This document shows positions 33,898 through 43,706 of a stretch of DNA of 64,000 nt, piece after piece. The position numbers and the translations under genes were made by a program. A model generated the notes under the pieces. That model ran no database searches. It worked only from the letters and a program-made list of their open reading frames with translations, and had not been told where the DNA came from. Numbering within the stretch: the stretch's first letter is position 1; each line of letters begins with the position of its first letter. This DNA comes from an uncultured Sphingomonadaceae bacterium (lineage in GTDB: Bacteria > Pseudomonadota > Alphaproteobacteria > Sphingomonadales > Sphingomonadaceae), in the NCBI GenBank assembly GCA_947499255.1, contig CANMNF010000001.1:930001-994000 (forward strand), read 5' to 3'.

Positions 33898-34092
33898 TCA
33901 GAAGATATCGGCATTGTCATCAATCGTATTTCCAGCATCTTCGGCCAGACGGTAAATCACTTCCTGCGTGATATTGATGTTCAACTCGATAATGATCGGT
34001 TTGTCTGGTGCTTCCAATGTTATGCAACCAGAAAGCCCGCCCGTTACCAGAGCTGCCATCGCTATCATTCGCCCGGTTATGCCCCATGTCAT
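33898..34092 (-). CDS. YnbE family lipoprotein
   Basis: A 64-aa outer-membrane lipoprotein candidate. The signal MTWGITGRMIAMAAL leads to GLSGC (Cys23), then APDKPIIIELNINITQEVIYRL, which matches the short YnbE family. In E. coli, YnbE caps the YdbH bridge by beta-strand addition. An upstream Met at 34143 overlaps the ydbH stop (ATGA) and would give 81 aa. The shorter form has the better signal peptide and the usual family length. Confidence 0.8.
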   Translation of the reverse strand: MTWGITGRMIAMAALVTGGLSGCITLEAPDKPIIIELNINITQEVIYRLAEDAGNTIDDNADIF

Positions 34093-34139
34093 ACGCTTCT
34101 TATGCGCATGGCACAAAGGCCCGGTCAATTTGCCAGTAG

Positions 34140-37100
34140 TCATAAGCCCGCCTCACTTTCGGATGGCTGAATTTCAGGTTCATTGCGCAGTTCATCTTCT
34201 GCGCGCGGTTGGTTGGGCGCGTCCTTGGTAGGATCTGCGGGGAGAAACTGTGTCCCATCATCGCTGACAAGGCCCAGCGCGCGCGGATCGCGAACGGCGC
34301 TGGGATCATAAAGCGAACGTGTGGAGGAGATCAGTTGATAGAAAGGCGCACGGATATTGATGCGCAGTTCGATGGGTAGCTTCGCGATTTGACGGGTGAT
34401 AAAATTGCTTTGCGCGGTTTCACCCTGCCCGATCCCTTCAAAGCGCACTTTGGTCACCAGCTCTCCTGTAAGGGGGCCATCCATTTGAATTTCCATGCGA
34501 TCATATCGCATATCGCGCAGCGCGCCGAAGGCGTAATTGCCAAAAGTGCCCAGATCTTCATAGGTAAGCTCACCTACATAGGCCAGATTACCCCCCGGCG
34601 CACGGCTGACCAGCCGGCCAGCTTCAAGCCTGCCATTGCCATCGGCATCAAAGATTATCGGGATGGTGCCATCAAACACGCCATTGGCCGATAAATTGTT
34701 AAGCTCCATACGCTCAATAAACAGGTTGGCTTCCAGACCTTGGATCTCAATCAGATAGGTGCGTTCCTCGATGGCACCGACGTTGATATCGACAGGGCGC
34801 ATTATCATCGTGCCGCCCAATAATGGCCAGCGCCCGCCTTCAAAACGCACCAAAGTGCCGCCTTCAATGGAAATCCCCACCTCGCCGTCATTCACTTCGA
34901 TGCCCGGATTGATCGCTGCCAAAGCGATTCGTTGGTTGGGGGCAGTTGTAAGACCGATGAGGTCGGTAAACTTCACAGTGCCACTTGCCCCTTTTACAGG
35001 GCCAAAAGCGGCGGCAAAATCGATCCTGTCAGAAGAGAACGCGCCGGTGCTGGTCACCTCCTCGCCATTCCAGTCAATCCGGCCCGTGCCCGTCACCGTA
35101 CCATCCACATTGGCGACAACGCCACGGGCATTCTGGGTAAGGTCAAAAGGTTGCAGGTCGTCGGTAAAAGTGAGGCCGCGCACGGTAAGGTTCGCATGGC
35201 CAACCGCGATGGACAGATCATGCACAAGATCGACCGCCACAACTTCGGCTTTGGTAAAAGGTTCGCGCAAGACGGCTTCAGCTGAAATTACGCCATCGGC
35301 GAAGTTTACAGCAGCCCCTTGCGCGACGAGTGGTTCAAACCGAGCAGGCTGCGAGCGGTCTGAAACGGTGAAAGCGCCCTCATCGATCTGCAAGACACCA
35401 TCGGCAAAACGCCATGCGCCTGAAGCTTGCGCAATATCAAGCGGTATAGCAGGCAGCACGATTTGCGTGCCAGCAAAGCGGCCTTGTAGTGTCTCGCTCG
35501 CCAAATCGGCGGTCACATTGCTGGCCGAAAGGCGCGTTGCATCCGCGCCTGTGCCAAGAGCTATCGCCAGATCGGGAACGGTGATCGAGCCGGGATAGGA
35601 GAGCGCCAAAGGCCCGCTGCGGATCGATAGCGGGCTGTCACCATAACGCGCGGCGAGATCAAGGCGCTGGGTCACTGCATCAAGGCGTAAACCATCCGCG
35701 CCGCTGCGCAGTATCGCCCCCTCTCCTGCCGGGCACAGCGCCAAAGTCTGACCATCCAGCGTAAAATCAGCCAGAGAAAGCCGATCAAAACTTACCCGCC
35801 GGCAGCCATCCCACATTGCAATTGCGCCTGTGCGCGAAACAGTTCCATCCAGCGGCAATGTCAGCCCCGCAATCGCTCCGCCGGGTATTGCCCCGCTTGC
35901 CATTGCGATACCTTCGATTGCGAACCTGTTTCCCGCTTCAGGCGTGATGGTCATGCGCGGGATTGCCAGTTGCGCATCGCCTGCACGGTAATTCTGCATC
36001 GCAAGCAGCAGTGCCAAAGCGCCGCCGCCTTCCTGCTCCATCCGGCCGGTAATGCGCGGCAAATTCGCTCCGCCCGTGGCAAAGTTGCCATCGAATTGCG
36101 GCAGATCTTCTGCGCCAAAGCTGAACCGCATGCGCGACAGGCTGAGCAGGCTTGCCCCGCTTGTCCCTGTCCAGCGCGCTTCGGGCAGAACCAGCGCCAT
36201 CGCTTCGCTTTCGTCGCGGCGCGCGGTAAAACTGGCCGAAAGCGTGCTGCTACGTGTTTCAGCCAAAAGGCTTGTTACGAATTTTGCCAGCAAGGGCTCC
36301 AGCAATGTGCCCGCCGCACTGCTTTGCGCGCTGACCAGGCCAGAGGTGATCGTAGGACCGGGCGTAATTGCATCGCCTGTAATCTCGCCATCCATGGACA
36401 CATTTGCAAAGCCGCTATCGGCGCGCAAATCTCCGGCAAGGCTGAGCCGATTGGCTGCAGCGAATTGTGTGTTCACATTGTTGCCATGCACATCATAGCG
36501 CGCCCGCAAAGCCGCATCGCGCCAGCTAAACGCGCCCTCCCCCCCGATACTGCCGATCTGATTACCTGCAAGCGTGAGCGCATGGGCGGACAATTGCGCC
36601 TCGCCTTCAAAATCCTCCAAATTGCGATCAAAGCGCAGGGCCACATTTGCCCCGGTTCCTTGTACGGAAAGCCCCAGACTGTCACAGCCCATAGAATCGA
36701 AGCGCAGCGGCCCGGCAAACCTTGGCCGTTCGGCATCAATGCTGATTTCGCCATAAAGCGAGGTGCGCTGTATCTGACACCCTTCCAGTTGCAACGCGGG
36801 TGCCAAGGCCGCAAGTTCCCCTGTAAAGCCGCCACGCAAATGCCCATTGCCGGTAAGCTTTAATCCGATCGCGCCTGCATCACTGGCAATGCGCCCGCGC
36901 CCATCGACCACTGTCAATTCTATATCGGGGAACTCGAACGGCTCGTCTCCGCCGGTAAATATCAGCGGATCGAGGCTGCCAAAGCTCAATTGGCCATCGG
37001 CAATCGAGCCATAAAGGCGCGGCCGGGTGACGCGCAGGCGCGTGATCGCAGGCAAGCCCAGCCGCGCGGTCAGCGACAATTCAAGCCGTTCAATCGTCAG

Positions 37101-37364
37101 GTCTGGGCGCGCCGGATCACCGATCACGATATCGGTCAGCACCTGTTCTTGCGCGGCGATCTTCTCAATAGTGTAGGTCGCGGGAACATTTTGATCTTCG
37201 AAATAGTCGGTGATCAGCGTTTGCGCGATATCTTCGCGCTGGAACCACGCGATCCCCATCGCAATCACGAATAGCAACAACAATAGGTAAAAGAATTTGC
37301 GCGGCCAACGGCGCAACCGCCCCTTTTTGGGGGTATCCTTCGCGCTGTCACTTGCCTGCACCAT
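34140..37364 (-). CDS. YdbH family AsmA-like intermembrane lipid transport protein
   Basis: A 1074-aa protein with one N-terminal membrane anchor (FFYLLLLLFVIAMGIAW at about 24-40). A very long beta-rich region with repeated AsmA-like segments follows, with a conserved C-terminus (NLSANGVFDGTIPIIFD; AQSNFITRQIAKLPIELRINIRAPF, given here as landmarks). YdbH, TamB and YhdP are known in E. coli to carry phospholipids to the outer membrane. The following ynbE and ydbL genes confirm the identity. Divergent from radC. Confidence 0.88.
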   Translation of the reverse strand: MVQASDSAKDTPKKGRLRRWPRKFFYLLLLLFVIAMGIAWFQREDIAQTLITDYFEDQNVPATYTIEKIAAQEQVLTDIVIGDPARPDLTIERLELSLTARLGLPAITRLRVTRPRLYGSIADGQLSFGSLDPLIFTGGDEPFEFPDIELTVVDGRGRIASDAGAIGLKLTGNGHLRGGFTGELAALAPALQLEGCQIQRTSLYGEISIDAERPRFAGPLRFDSMGCDSLGLSVQGTGANVALRFDRNLEDFEGEAQLSAHALTLAGNQIGSIGGEGAFSWRDAALRARYDVHGNNVNTQFAAANRLSLAGDLRADSGFANVSMDGEITGDAITPGPTITSGLVSAQSSAAGTLLEPLLAKFVTSLLAETRSSTLSASFTARRDESEAMALVLPEARWTGTSGASLLSLSRMRFSFGAEDLPQFDGNFATGGANLPRITGRMEQEGGGALALLLAMQNYRAGDAQLAIPRMTITPEAGNRFAIEGIAMASGAIPGGAIAGLTLPLDGTVSRTGAIAMWDGCRRVSFDRLSLADFTLDGQTLALCPAGEGAILRSGADGLRLDAVTQRLDLAARYGDSPLSIRSGPLALSYPGSITVPDLAIALGTGADATRLSASNVTADLASETLQGRFAGTQIVLPAIPLDIAQASGAWRFADGVLQIDEGAFTVSDRSQPARFEPLVAQGAAVNFADGVISAEAVLREPFTKAEVVAVDLVHDLSIAVGHANLTVRGLTFTDDLQPFDLTQNARGVVANVDGTVTGTGRIDWNGEEVTSTGAFSSDRIDFAAAFGPVKGASGTVKFTDLIGLTTAPNQRIALAAINPGIEVNDGEVGISIEGGTLVRFEGGRWPLLGGTMIMRPVDINVGAIEERTYLIEIQGLEANLFIERMELNNLSANGVFDGTIPIIFDADGNGRLEAGRLVSRAPGGNLAYVGELTYEDLGTFGNYAFGALRDMRYDRMEIQMDGPLTGELVTKVRFEGIGQGETAQSNFITRQIAKLPIELRINIRAPFYQLISSTRSLYDPSAVRDPRALGLVSDDGTQFLPADPTKDAPNQPRAEDELRNEPEIQPSESEAGL

Positions 37365-37475
37365 TATCGGGACACTTGCGCGATGGGATCGGCAAAGGCA
37401 ATGCTTGGCATGTCGCAAGGGGGTGCGGCATGCATGGCGCAAGATGGTCGTTCTTCTGAAGGGAAAGGTCCGGTG

Positions 37476-38156
37476 ATGGATGCAAAACCCAGTGCAGCGG
37501 GCCATCGCCAGCGCCTTCGCGAACGGCTTTTAAGCGGCGGTGGAGAAGCGCTGGCCGATTATGAAGTGCTCGAATATCTGCTGTTTGGAGCATTGGCGCG
37601 CGGGGATACCAAGCCGCAAGCAAAGGCTTTGCTGGCCAAATTCGGCACGCTTGCAGGCGTATTGAATGCTGACCCCCACGCCTTGAAACAGGTGAAAGGC
37701 GTAAGCGATGCCAGCGTTGGCGCGCTTAAAATCGCAGCGCTTTCCGCGCGGCGCATGGCGCGCAGTGAGCTATCGGAAAAGCCCGTTTTGGGCAGCTGGC
37801 AATCGCTGATTGATTACCTCGCAATTGATATGGCGCATTTGACCCATGAACGCGTGCGCGTGCTTTATCTTGATGCGCGCAATCGTCTGATCCTTGATCA
37901 ACAGGTGCATGATGGCACGATTAACGAGGCATCGATTCATCCGCGCGAAGTGATCGGCACTGCGTATAATCGTGGCGCATCAGCGGTGATCCTTGTGCAC
38001 AATCACCCCTCCGGTAATCCAGAGCCGAGCAAAGCCGACATCCAGATCACCAAACGCCTGATCGAGGCAGGACGAATGATGAATATCACAGTGCATGATC
38101 ACGTGATCGTTGGGCGCGAGGGGCATGTTTCCCTGCGCGCCAAGGGATTGCTTTAA
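37476..38156 (+). CDS. radC: RadC family JAB-domain protein
   Basis: A 226-aa protein with an N-terminal helix-hairpin-helix region (LKQVKGVSDASVGALK) and a JAMM/MPN domain: HPREV at 155-159, then His175, His177 and Asp188 in HNHPSG...SKAD. RadC was named for DNA repair, but its activity is still not settled. GGGAAAGG lies before ATG 37476; starts at 37434 or 37383 would add weakly conserved residues. Confidence 0.92.
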   Translation: MDAKPSAAGHRQRLRERLLSGGGEALADYEVLEYLLFGALARGDTKPQAKALLAKFGTLAGVLNADPHALKQVKGVSDASVGALKIAALSARRMARSELSEKPVLGSWQSLIDYLAIDMAHLTHERVRVLYLDARNRLILDQQVHDGTINEASIHPREVIGTAYNRGASAVILVHNHPSGNPEPSKADIQITKRLIEAGRMMNITVHDHVIVGREGHVSLRAKGLL

Positions 38157-38161
38157 CCGTC

Positions 38162-40954
38162 CTAAAGCGCTGGTTTGATACCATGTCGATCATAAGTGAT
38201 GGGTAGCACTGGAGAAATGGTCAGCGCGGTTTCAATACTGCGCTTTGCCGCATTCTTGTCGCCCATATCCGCCAGCACAACGCCGCGCAGATACTGCGAC
38301 GCGGCCACCCAAGGCGCCAATGACAACGCTGCATCAAGATCCGCCAAGGATGCAGGAAGATCACCCAGGCGATAATGCACCAAGGCCCGGCTATCGAGAG
38401 CAGAAGCTGAAAAATCAGCGCGCTCTACTGCCCGCGTGCAGACATCCAACGCAGTTTCCAATTCGTGCAAGAACAGGCCCCTGAACCAGCAATCAGAATT
38501 CAGCGCGCTGGCATCTTGCGGCTTGTCAGCCAGCAGCGAAAGCAGCTCTTCGTGTCCTTCGGCAATACGGCCATCCAACCCGGCCAATGTTGCAATTAAA
38601 CCTACGTGTGCCGTTTTGTCCTCTTCCCCGACAGGAAGCGCGAACAGCAGGTTCTCGGCTTCCTCCAGCTTACCACCATAGGCGAGCCAATCGATTAGCG
38701 AGAACGCACTATTGTTGGAAGAATCGATATCCATCGCAGCGCGCATATCGGCAATCGCTTCATCGGTATTGCCCAGCATATGATGCGCCCGGGCGCGCTG
38801 CTGATAAACCCATACACCAGGATCAACTTCGACCAAAATATCAAGGTCTTCAAGCGCGCCTTCATAATCGTAAATACGTGATTTGAAGGACGCCCGCCAT
38901 TGTAGCGGCACGTGATTATCAGCGTCGGCAAAAACAATCGCAGCGCTATAAGCGGCAACGATCGGCTCTGCCAAAGCGGCGCGTTCTGGTGCTGAACGTT
39001 CCCACCGCCAGATGATATCGTCCGGCGGCGCAACTTCAAGCGATTTTCTGCTGATCCGGCGGGCTGCACGGCGCGCTTCGGGCAAATCTGCCACTGCCAC
39101 TTCGCCAAGCAAACTAAGTATTTCGGTATTGACTGTCACCATGCCGCCATCCAGCACGGCATCGGTCATTAGGCGTGTATTTGCAAAACTTGCGTCAAGC
39201 GCCGCGTCACCGATCAGGCGGAAGCCTTCTCCATCCCCGGGCAACTGAACTGAATAACCAACCGTTACGCGCGATGTCCCTTGTGTCATCACAGGAATTG
39301 CGCGCCAGCTGCGCCGGGTGCGATCCGGGTTAAAGAATATCTCATCTCCACCTAGAGACAAATCCATCCGCATACGACCATTGGCCCAGTCAAATTCTGG
39401 CGAAGCGACACCTGTTATGGTTAGAAACGCTTCCGCCATTTCGTGATCATAGGTGATGTCAAGGTCGCTAACCTGCATTCCGTCCAATTCATCAGAGATA
39501 AAATTGCTGGCAATTTGGCGGCGCATTTCGGGATCATCGGCATCGACAATCGCCCGCATCTGCGCGCTCGCCGCTCCGTTAAAGCGATACGTGTAGGTGT
39601 AAAGGGTGGGAAAATCGACGCCGGCGGTATGGTCCAGTCGCGCTTCTACAACTAATTCGGGTTTTGAAGGGTTGCGCTGTACCATTTCAACCAAGCCATC
39701 GCCTTCGCCCGTCAATGGCAGCGCGAAATAAAAGGGCGGCACCCGGTCCATATTACCGATGCGTGTGCCCGTGCTGGTGCCATCCAGCCAATAATCGACA
39801 CCATCAATTTGCGCCCGCACAATTACGTGATCGAATGCGCCGGGAATGGGCAGCAATTCAGGCAAAGCATCGCCGCCACCAGAACTTACCAGCACAACTT
39901 CCGACGCAATACCCATTTCCAGCAACAGCGCATGCAGCAAAACCGATTTTGCTTTGCAATCGCCATAGCGAACTTCCCATGTCTCAGAGACAGATTGGGG
40001 CAGGTAATTGCCGCCATCAAGGCCGTTCAAAAGATAGCTGACTTCATCTTGCACAAGCTGCGTGGCCAAAGCTGCGCGCTGACGTGGATCATCGGTCTGA
40101 TCCATGATCGCTTTGGCTTGCGCAGCGACAGGTGAGCCATCGGCAATCTGCGCAGCTTCGGCAAAATGCGGGTACATCACTTGCGACAATTCATTCCACG
40201 AGGCAAAGCTGCTGACGCGCAGCACAGCGGGACGGCGATAACGCCAAGGCGCATCGGCGGGCAATGGATCCGGCTCTGCCAAAGGCAAGGTCAAATCGAT
40301 CACCAGATCATCCCCGCGCCGCACAGGTTCGCCCAGATCAACGCGCTCTTCTGCAGCCCAGTACATCTCTTCATCAGCAGGCCAGCTAACGACCGCGCGC
40401 GACTGGCCGATTTGCCACGGCTCACTGGGCAAATATTGCAAAACTTGCACTTCATCGCCCAACGCCTGATCATCGACAGAGGTTGTGTAGGCCGTGCGCA
40501 AGACATCGCCTTCGCGCAGGCCGGGGACTGAAAGCGTCGCGGTCAATTGCCCATCGAGCAGACGCTGCTCCAGCCCTTGCTCGCGCCGAATAACGTCAAA
40601 TTCGGCACCTTGCGTTTTAAGGTCAATCACCTCGCCATCGCGGATGATCTCCAGCCGGTGTACCGTCAGATCGCCCTTATCCGGCAACCACGTGAAGCTG
40701 AGCGTGTTTTCCTCCATCAAGGATTGCGGATTATCGATGCGGATGGCGCGATCGGTGTAGGCATAGACCACGCCGTCTTCGATCCGGTATTGCCATTCGA
40801 ACAGAAGTTGAGCTGGGCCGTCATCTTGCGCCAAAGCCACCACATCGGCCTGCGCCACCCATTCTGGCGTTGCTTGATAGATGATATCTTCACCAGCCTG
40901 CGCCGCACCAGCGATCAGAGCCAGAGGGGCAGCGGTAAGAAAAAGGCGTATCAT
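38162..40954 (-). CDS. DUF3857 transglutaminase-like protein with TPR tail
   Basis: A 930-aa exported protein. It has a signal peptide (cut near 20, AQA), then a DUF3857 domain (from about 30) and a transglutaminase-like core with the Cys in RYGDCKAKSVLLHALL and a later His in FDHVIVRAQI. After about 650, several TPR repeats follow (YDYEGALEDLDILVEVDP; GNTDEAIADMRAAMDID). The function is unknown; it is probably periplasmic. It is convergent with radC. Confidence 0.88.
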   Translation of the reverse strand: MIRLFLTAAPLALIAGAAQAGEDIIYQATPEWVAQADVVALAQDDGPAQLLFEWQYRIEDGVVYAYTDRAIRIDNPQSLMEENTLSFTWLPDKGDLTVHRLEIIRDGEVIDLKTQGAEFDVIRREQGLEQRLLDGQLTATLSVPGLREGDVLRTAYTTSVDDQALGDEVQVLQYLPSEPWQIGQSRAVVSWPADEEMYWAAEERVDLGEPVRRGDDLVIDLTLPLAEPDPLPADAPWRYRRPAVLRVSSFASWNELSQVMYPHFAEAAQIADGSPVAAQAKAIMDQTDDPRQRAALATQLVQDEVSYLLNGLDGGNYLPQSVSETWEVRYGDCKAKSVLLHALLLEMGIASEVVLVSSGGGDALPELLPIPGAFDHVIVRAQIDGVDYWLDGTSTGTRIGNMDRVPPFYFALPLTGEGDGLVEMVQRNPSKPELVVEARLDHTAGVDFPTLYTYTYRFNGAASAQMRAIVDADDPEMRRQIASNFISDELDGMQVSDLDITYDHEMAEAFLTITGVASPEFDWANGRMRMDLSLGGDEIFFNPDRTRRSWRAIPVMTQGTSRVTVGYSVQLPGDGEGFRLIGDAALDASFANTRLMTDAVLDGGMVTVNTEILSLLGEVAVADLPEARRAARRISRKSLEVAPPDDIIWRWERSAPERAALAEPIVAAYSAAIVFADADNHVPLQWRASFKSRIYDYEGALEDLDILVEVDPGVWVYQQRARAHHMLGNTDEAIADMRAAMDIDSSNNSAFSLIDWLAYGGKLEEAENLLFALPVGEEDKTAHVGLIATLAGLDGRIAEGHEELLSLLADKPQDASALNSDCWFRGLFLHELETALDVCTRAVERADFSASALDSRALVHYRLGDLPASLADLDAALSLAPWVAASQYLRGVVLADMGDKNAAKRSIETALTISPVLPITYDRHGIKPAL

Positions 40955-41199
40955 TTCAGTCCTGTCAATTTTGTATTTCTGCGAAACAAAGTACCTGCCT
41001 GCAGTAATAGAGCAATCGCTTTGTTGGCGATGACTATCATTTCAACAACCAGAAGATCATCCAAAGCGTGATGTAACATTGTAACGCCGCTCCTGAAAAT
41101 CCCCAAGCGCGGCGGTGGTGTGCTCTTGCAAACCGGGTACGAGCAGCCTAGCCGCGCGTCCTGAAACCTGTCTTCATCAAATCCTTTCCGGAGTCTTCC

Positions 41200-42513
41200 A
41201 TGGTCCCCCGTTATGCCCGCCCTGAAATGACCGCGATCTGGGAACCGGAGATGAAATACCGCATCTGGTTCGAAATCGAAGCACATGCGACGCAAAAGCT
41301 CGCTGATCTGGGCGTGGTGCCGCAAAGCGCGGCGAAGGCTTTGTGGGATTGGTGGGCAACTGAGCCTGCGATTGATGTGCCCGCTATTGATGCCATCGAA
41401 GCTGTCACCAAACATGATGTGATCGCCTTCCTTACATGGGTGGCGGAGAATGTCGGTGATCAAGCGCGCTTTATGCATCAAGGTATGACCAGCTCTGATG
41501 TGCTGGATACGACTTTGGCGGTGCAATTGGCGCGATCGGCGGATATTTTGCTGGCCGATCTCGATGCCCTGCTTGAAGCGATTGAGCGGCGCGCACAGGA
41601 ACACAAATTCACCCCCACCATTGGCCGCAGCCACGGCATTCATGCAGAGCCGGTGACCTTCGGCCTCAAACTCGCGCAAGCTTATGCCGAATTTGATCGC
41701 TGCAAAACGCGTTTAATTGCTGCGCGCGAAGACATCGCCACTTGCGCGATTTCCGGCGCGGTGGGCACTTTTGCCAATATCGATCCGCAAGTCGAAGAAT
41801 ATGTCGCGCAAAAGCTGGGGCTGGCAGTTGAACCTGTCAGTACACAGGTGATCCCGCGCGATCGTCATGCGATGTTCTTCTGCGTGCTGGGCGTTATCGC
41901 CAGCTCGATGGAGCGGCTGGCGGTGGAAGTGCGCCATTTGCAGCGCACCGAAGTTCTGGAAGCTGAGGAGTATTTCTCACCAGGCCAGAAAGGGTCTTCG
42001 GCCATGCCGCATAAGCGCAACCCGATCCTGACCGAAAACCTTACCGGACAAGCGCGCATGATACGCTCTTACGCGATGCCGGCGATGGAAAATGTCGCTT
42101 TGTGGCATGAACGCGATATCTCGCATTCCTCGGTTGAGCGTTTTATTGGCCCGGATGGCTGCATCACGCTGGATTTTGCGCTTAAGCGCATGACAGGCGT
42201 GATCGATAAGCTGCTGATTTATCCAGAGCGGATGCAGAAGAATATGGACCGTATGGGCGGCCTTATTCACTCCCAACGCGTGCTTTTGGCGCTGACGCAA
42301 AATGGCGTGAGCCGCGAAGATGCGTACCGGCTGGTTCAACGCAATGCGATGAAGGTGTGGGAATCAGATGGTCAGTTGATGTTGCTCGATCTGCTTAAGG
42401 CGGATGAAGAGGTAACAGCGGCGCTGTCCGATGCGCAATTGGAAGAGCGTTTCGACCTCGAATACCACTTCAAACATGTCGATACGATCTTCGCCCGGGT
42501 GTTTGGCAAATAA
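41200..42513 (+). CDS. purB: Adenylosuccinate lyase
   Basis: A 437-aa fumarase-superfamily enzyme acting twice in purine synthesis. The signature GSSAMPHKRNP is present. TSSDVLDTTLAVQL and SHGIHAEPVTFGLK carry further active-site residues. The length is normal. GGAG lies before ATG 41200. The 245 bases upstream hold no gene that I can support. Confidence 0.96.
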   Translation: MVPRYARPEMTAIWEPEMKYRIWFEIEAHATQKLADLGVVPQSAAKALWDWWATEPAIDVPAIDAIEAVTKHDVIAFLTWVAENVGDQARFMHQGMTSSDVLDTTLAVQLARSADILLADLDALLEAIERRAQEHKFTPTIGRSHGIHAEPVTFGLKLAQAYAEFDRCKTRLIAAREDIATCAISGAVGTFANIDPQVEEYVAQKLGLAVEPVSTQVIPRDRHAMFFCVLGVIASSMERLAVEVRHLQRTEVLEAEEYFSPGQKGSSAMPHKRNPILTENLTGQARMIRSYAMPAMENVALWHERDISHSSVERFIGPDGCITLDFALKRMTGVIDKLLIYPERMQKNMDRMGGLIHSQRVLLALTQNGVSREDAYRLVQRNAMKVWESDGQLMLLDLLKADEEVTAALSDAQLEERFDLEYHFKHVDTIFARVFGK

Positions 42514-42583
42514 TCGCAAGGCTTTCCATGCCGCTGCAATTTGCCTAAGATTGCGGCAATAGGAAGCTTGGAAGGGCCCCGAA

Positions 42584-43009
42584 ATGCAAATTATCCGCAC
42601 AATCCTCTGGGTGCTGTTATTGGCAGGATTGATCCTGTTTTCGGTGGTCAATTGGGATCCGACCGTAACCGTGCGTATCTGGCAAGGTTTGGTCGTGGAT
42701 ACCAAAATCCCGGCGATTGTATTGGTTTCCTTTGCCATCGGCTTTGTGCCGATGTGGCTGGTTTACAGGGCCAGCAAATGGCAATTAAAGCGCAAAATCG
42801 CCAGCCTTGAAAGCGCCGTGCGCACTGCTGCTGCAACACCGGTTGTGTCTGATACTCAGGCAGAAACGCCGCTGCGCGCGCCGATGTCACAACCAACGCA
42901 ATCGGCCGAACCACTATCTCAGACAGCGCCAGCGCCAGAACCAAACCCCTCTTTGTCTTCAGATGATCCTGACGGCAATGAGCCAACACCGCGCGGTACG
43001 CTGGGATAA
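42584..43009 (+). CDS. LapA/DUF1049 family membrane protein
   Basis: A 141-aa protein. Two membrane segments (about 4-22 and 44-62) match the LapA domain with its SVVNWDPTVTVRIW linker. A short basic coiled coil (WQLKRKIASLESAVRTA) and a Pro/Ser/Gln-rich tail of unknown role follow. The stop overlaps pyrF by one base (TAATG), so the two genes are co-translated. Confidence 0.82.
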   Translation: MQIIRTILWVLLLAGLILFSVVNWDPTVTVRIWQGLVVDTKIPAIVLVSFAIGFVPMWLVYRASKWQLKRKIASLESAVRTAAATPVVSDTQAETPLRAPMSQPTQSAEPLSQTAPAPEPNPSLSSDDPDGNEPTPRGTLG

Positions 43010-43686
43010 TGAGCAACCCTGTCTATCTTGCATTGGATGTGCCGCAATTGGAGGCGGGCAAGGCGCTGCTTAACAAGGTCAAAGGCCATATTGGCGGGGT
43101 GAAGCTGGGGCTGGAATTTTTCTGTGCGCATGGCACGCATGGCGTGTTGGACATCACCCATGCCAGCGGGTTGCCGCTTTTCCTCGACCTTAAATTGCAC
43201 GATATTCCCAACACGGTGGCTGGCGCGATGCAGGCGATCCATGTGCTGGAACCCGCAATCGTTACCGTTCACGCCAGCGGCGGGCGCGCGATGATGGAAG
43301 ATGCCAAAGCGGCAGCGGGCGAACATTGCAAAGTTGTCGGCGTGACCATGCTCACCAGCTTGGATGAACGCGATATGGCGCGCACCGGCATCTCTGGCGC
43401 CCCGCATGATCATGTGATGCGCCTTGCTGAACTGGCTGAGAGCGCTGGCTTGGACGGGGTTGTGTGTTCAGGACAAGAAGTCGCCTCCGTCCACAAGCAA
43501 TGGAAAAAGGGCTTCTTCGTTGTCCCCGGCCTGCGCCCTGCCGGTGCCGCAGTAGGCGATCAAAAACGCGTCGTCACCCCGCGAAAGGCGCGCGATGATG
43601 GTGCCAGCGTACTGGTAATCGGCCGCCCGATCAGCAAAGCGGCTGATCCACAACAAGCCGCGCGCGATATCGAAGCGACGCTTTAG
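43009..43686 (+). CDS. pyrF: Orotidine 5'-phosphate decarboxylase
   Basis: A 225-aa enzyme giving UMP from OMP. The catalytic Asp60-x-Lys62-x-x-Asp65 lies in FLDLKLHDIPNTV. The N-terminus PVYLALDVPQ and the late VPGLRPAG are typical. It is coupled to the LapA-like gene. In this order the next genes are a SIMPL protein and trpF. Confidence 0.96.
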   Translation: MSNPVYLALDVPQLEAGKALLNKVKGHIGGVKLGLEFFCAHGTHGVLDITHASGLPLFLDLKLHDIPNTVAGAMQAIHVLEPAIVTVHASGGRAMMEDAKAAAGEHCKVVGVTMLTSLDERDMARTGISGAPHDHVMRLAELAESAGLDGVVCSGQEVASVHKQWKKGFFVVPGLRPAGAAVGDQKRVVTPRKARDDGASVLVIGRPISKAADPQQAARDIEATL

Positions 43687-43706
43687 AATTGGGGAGGATT
43701 TTTAAA

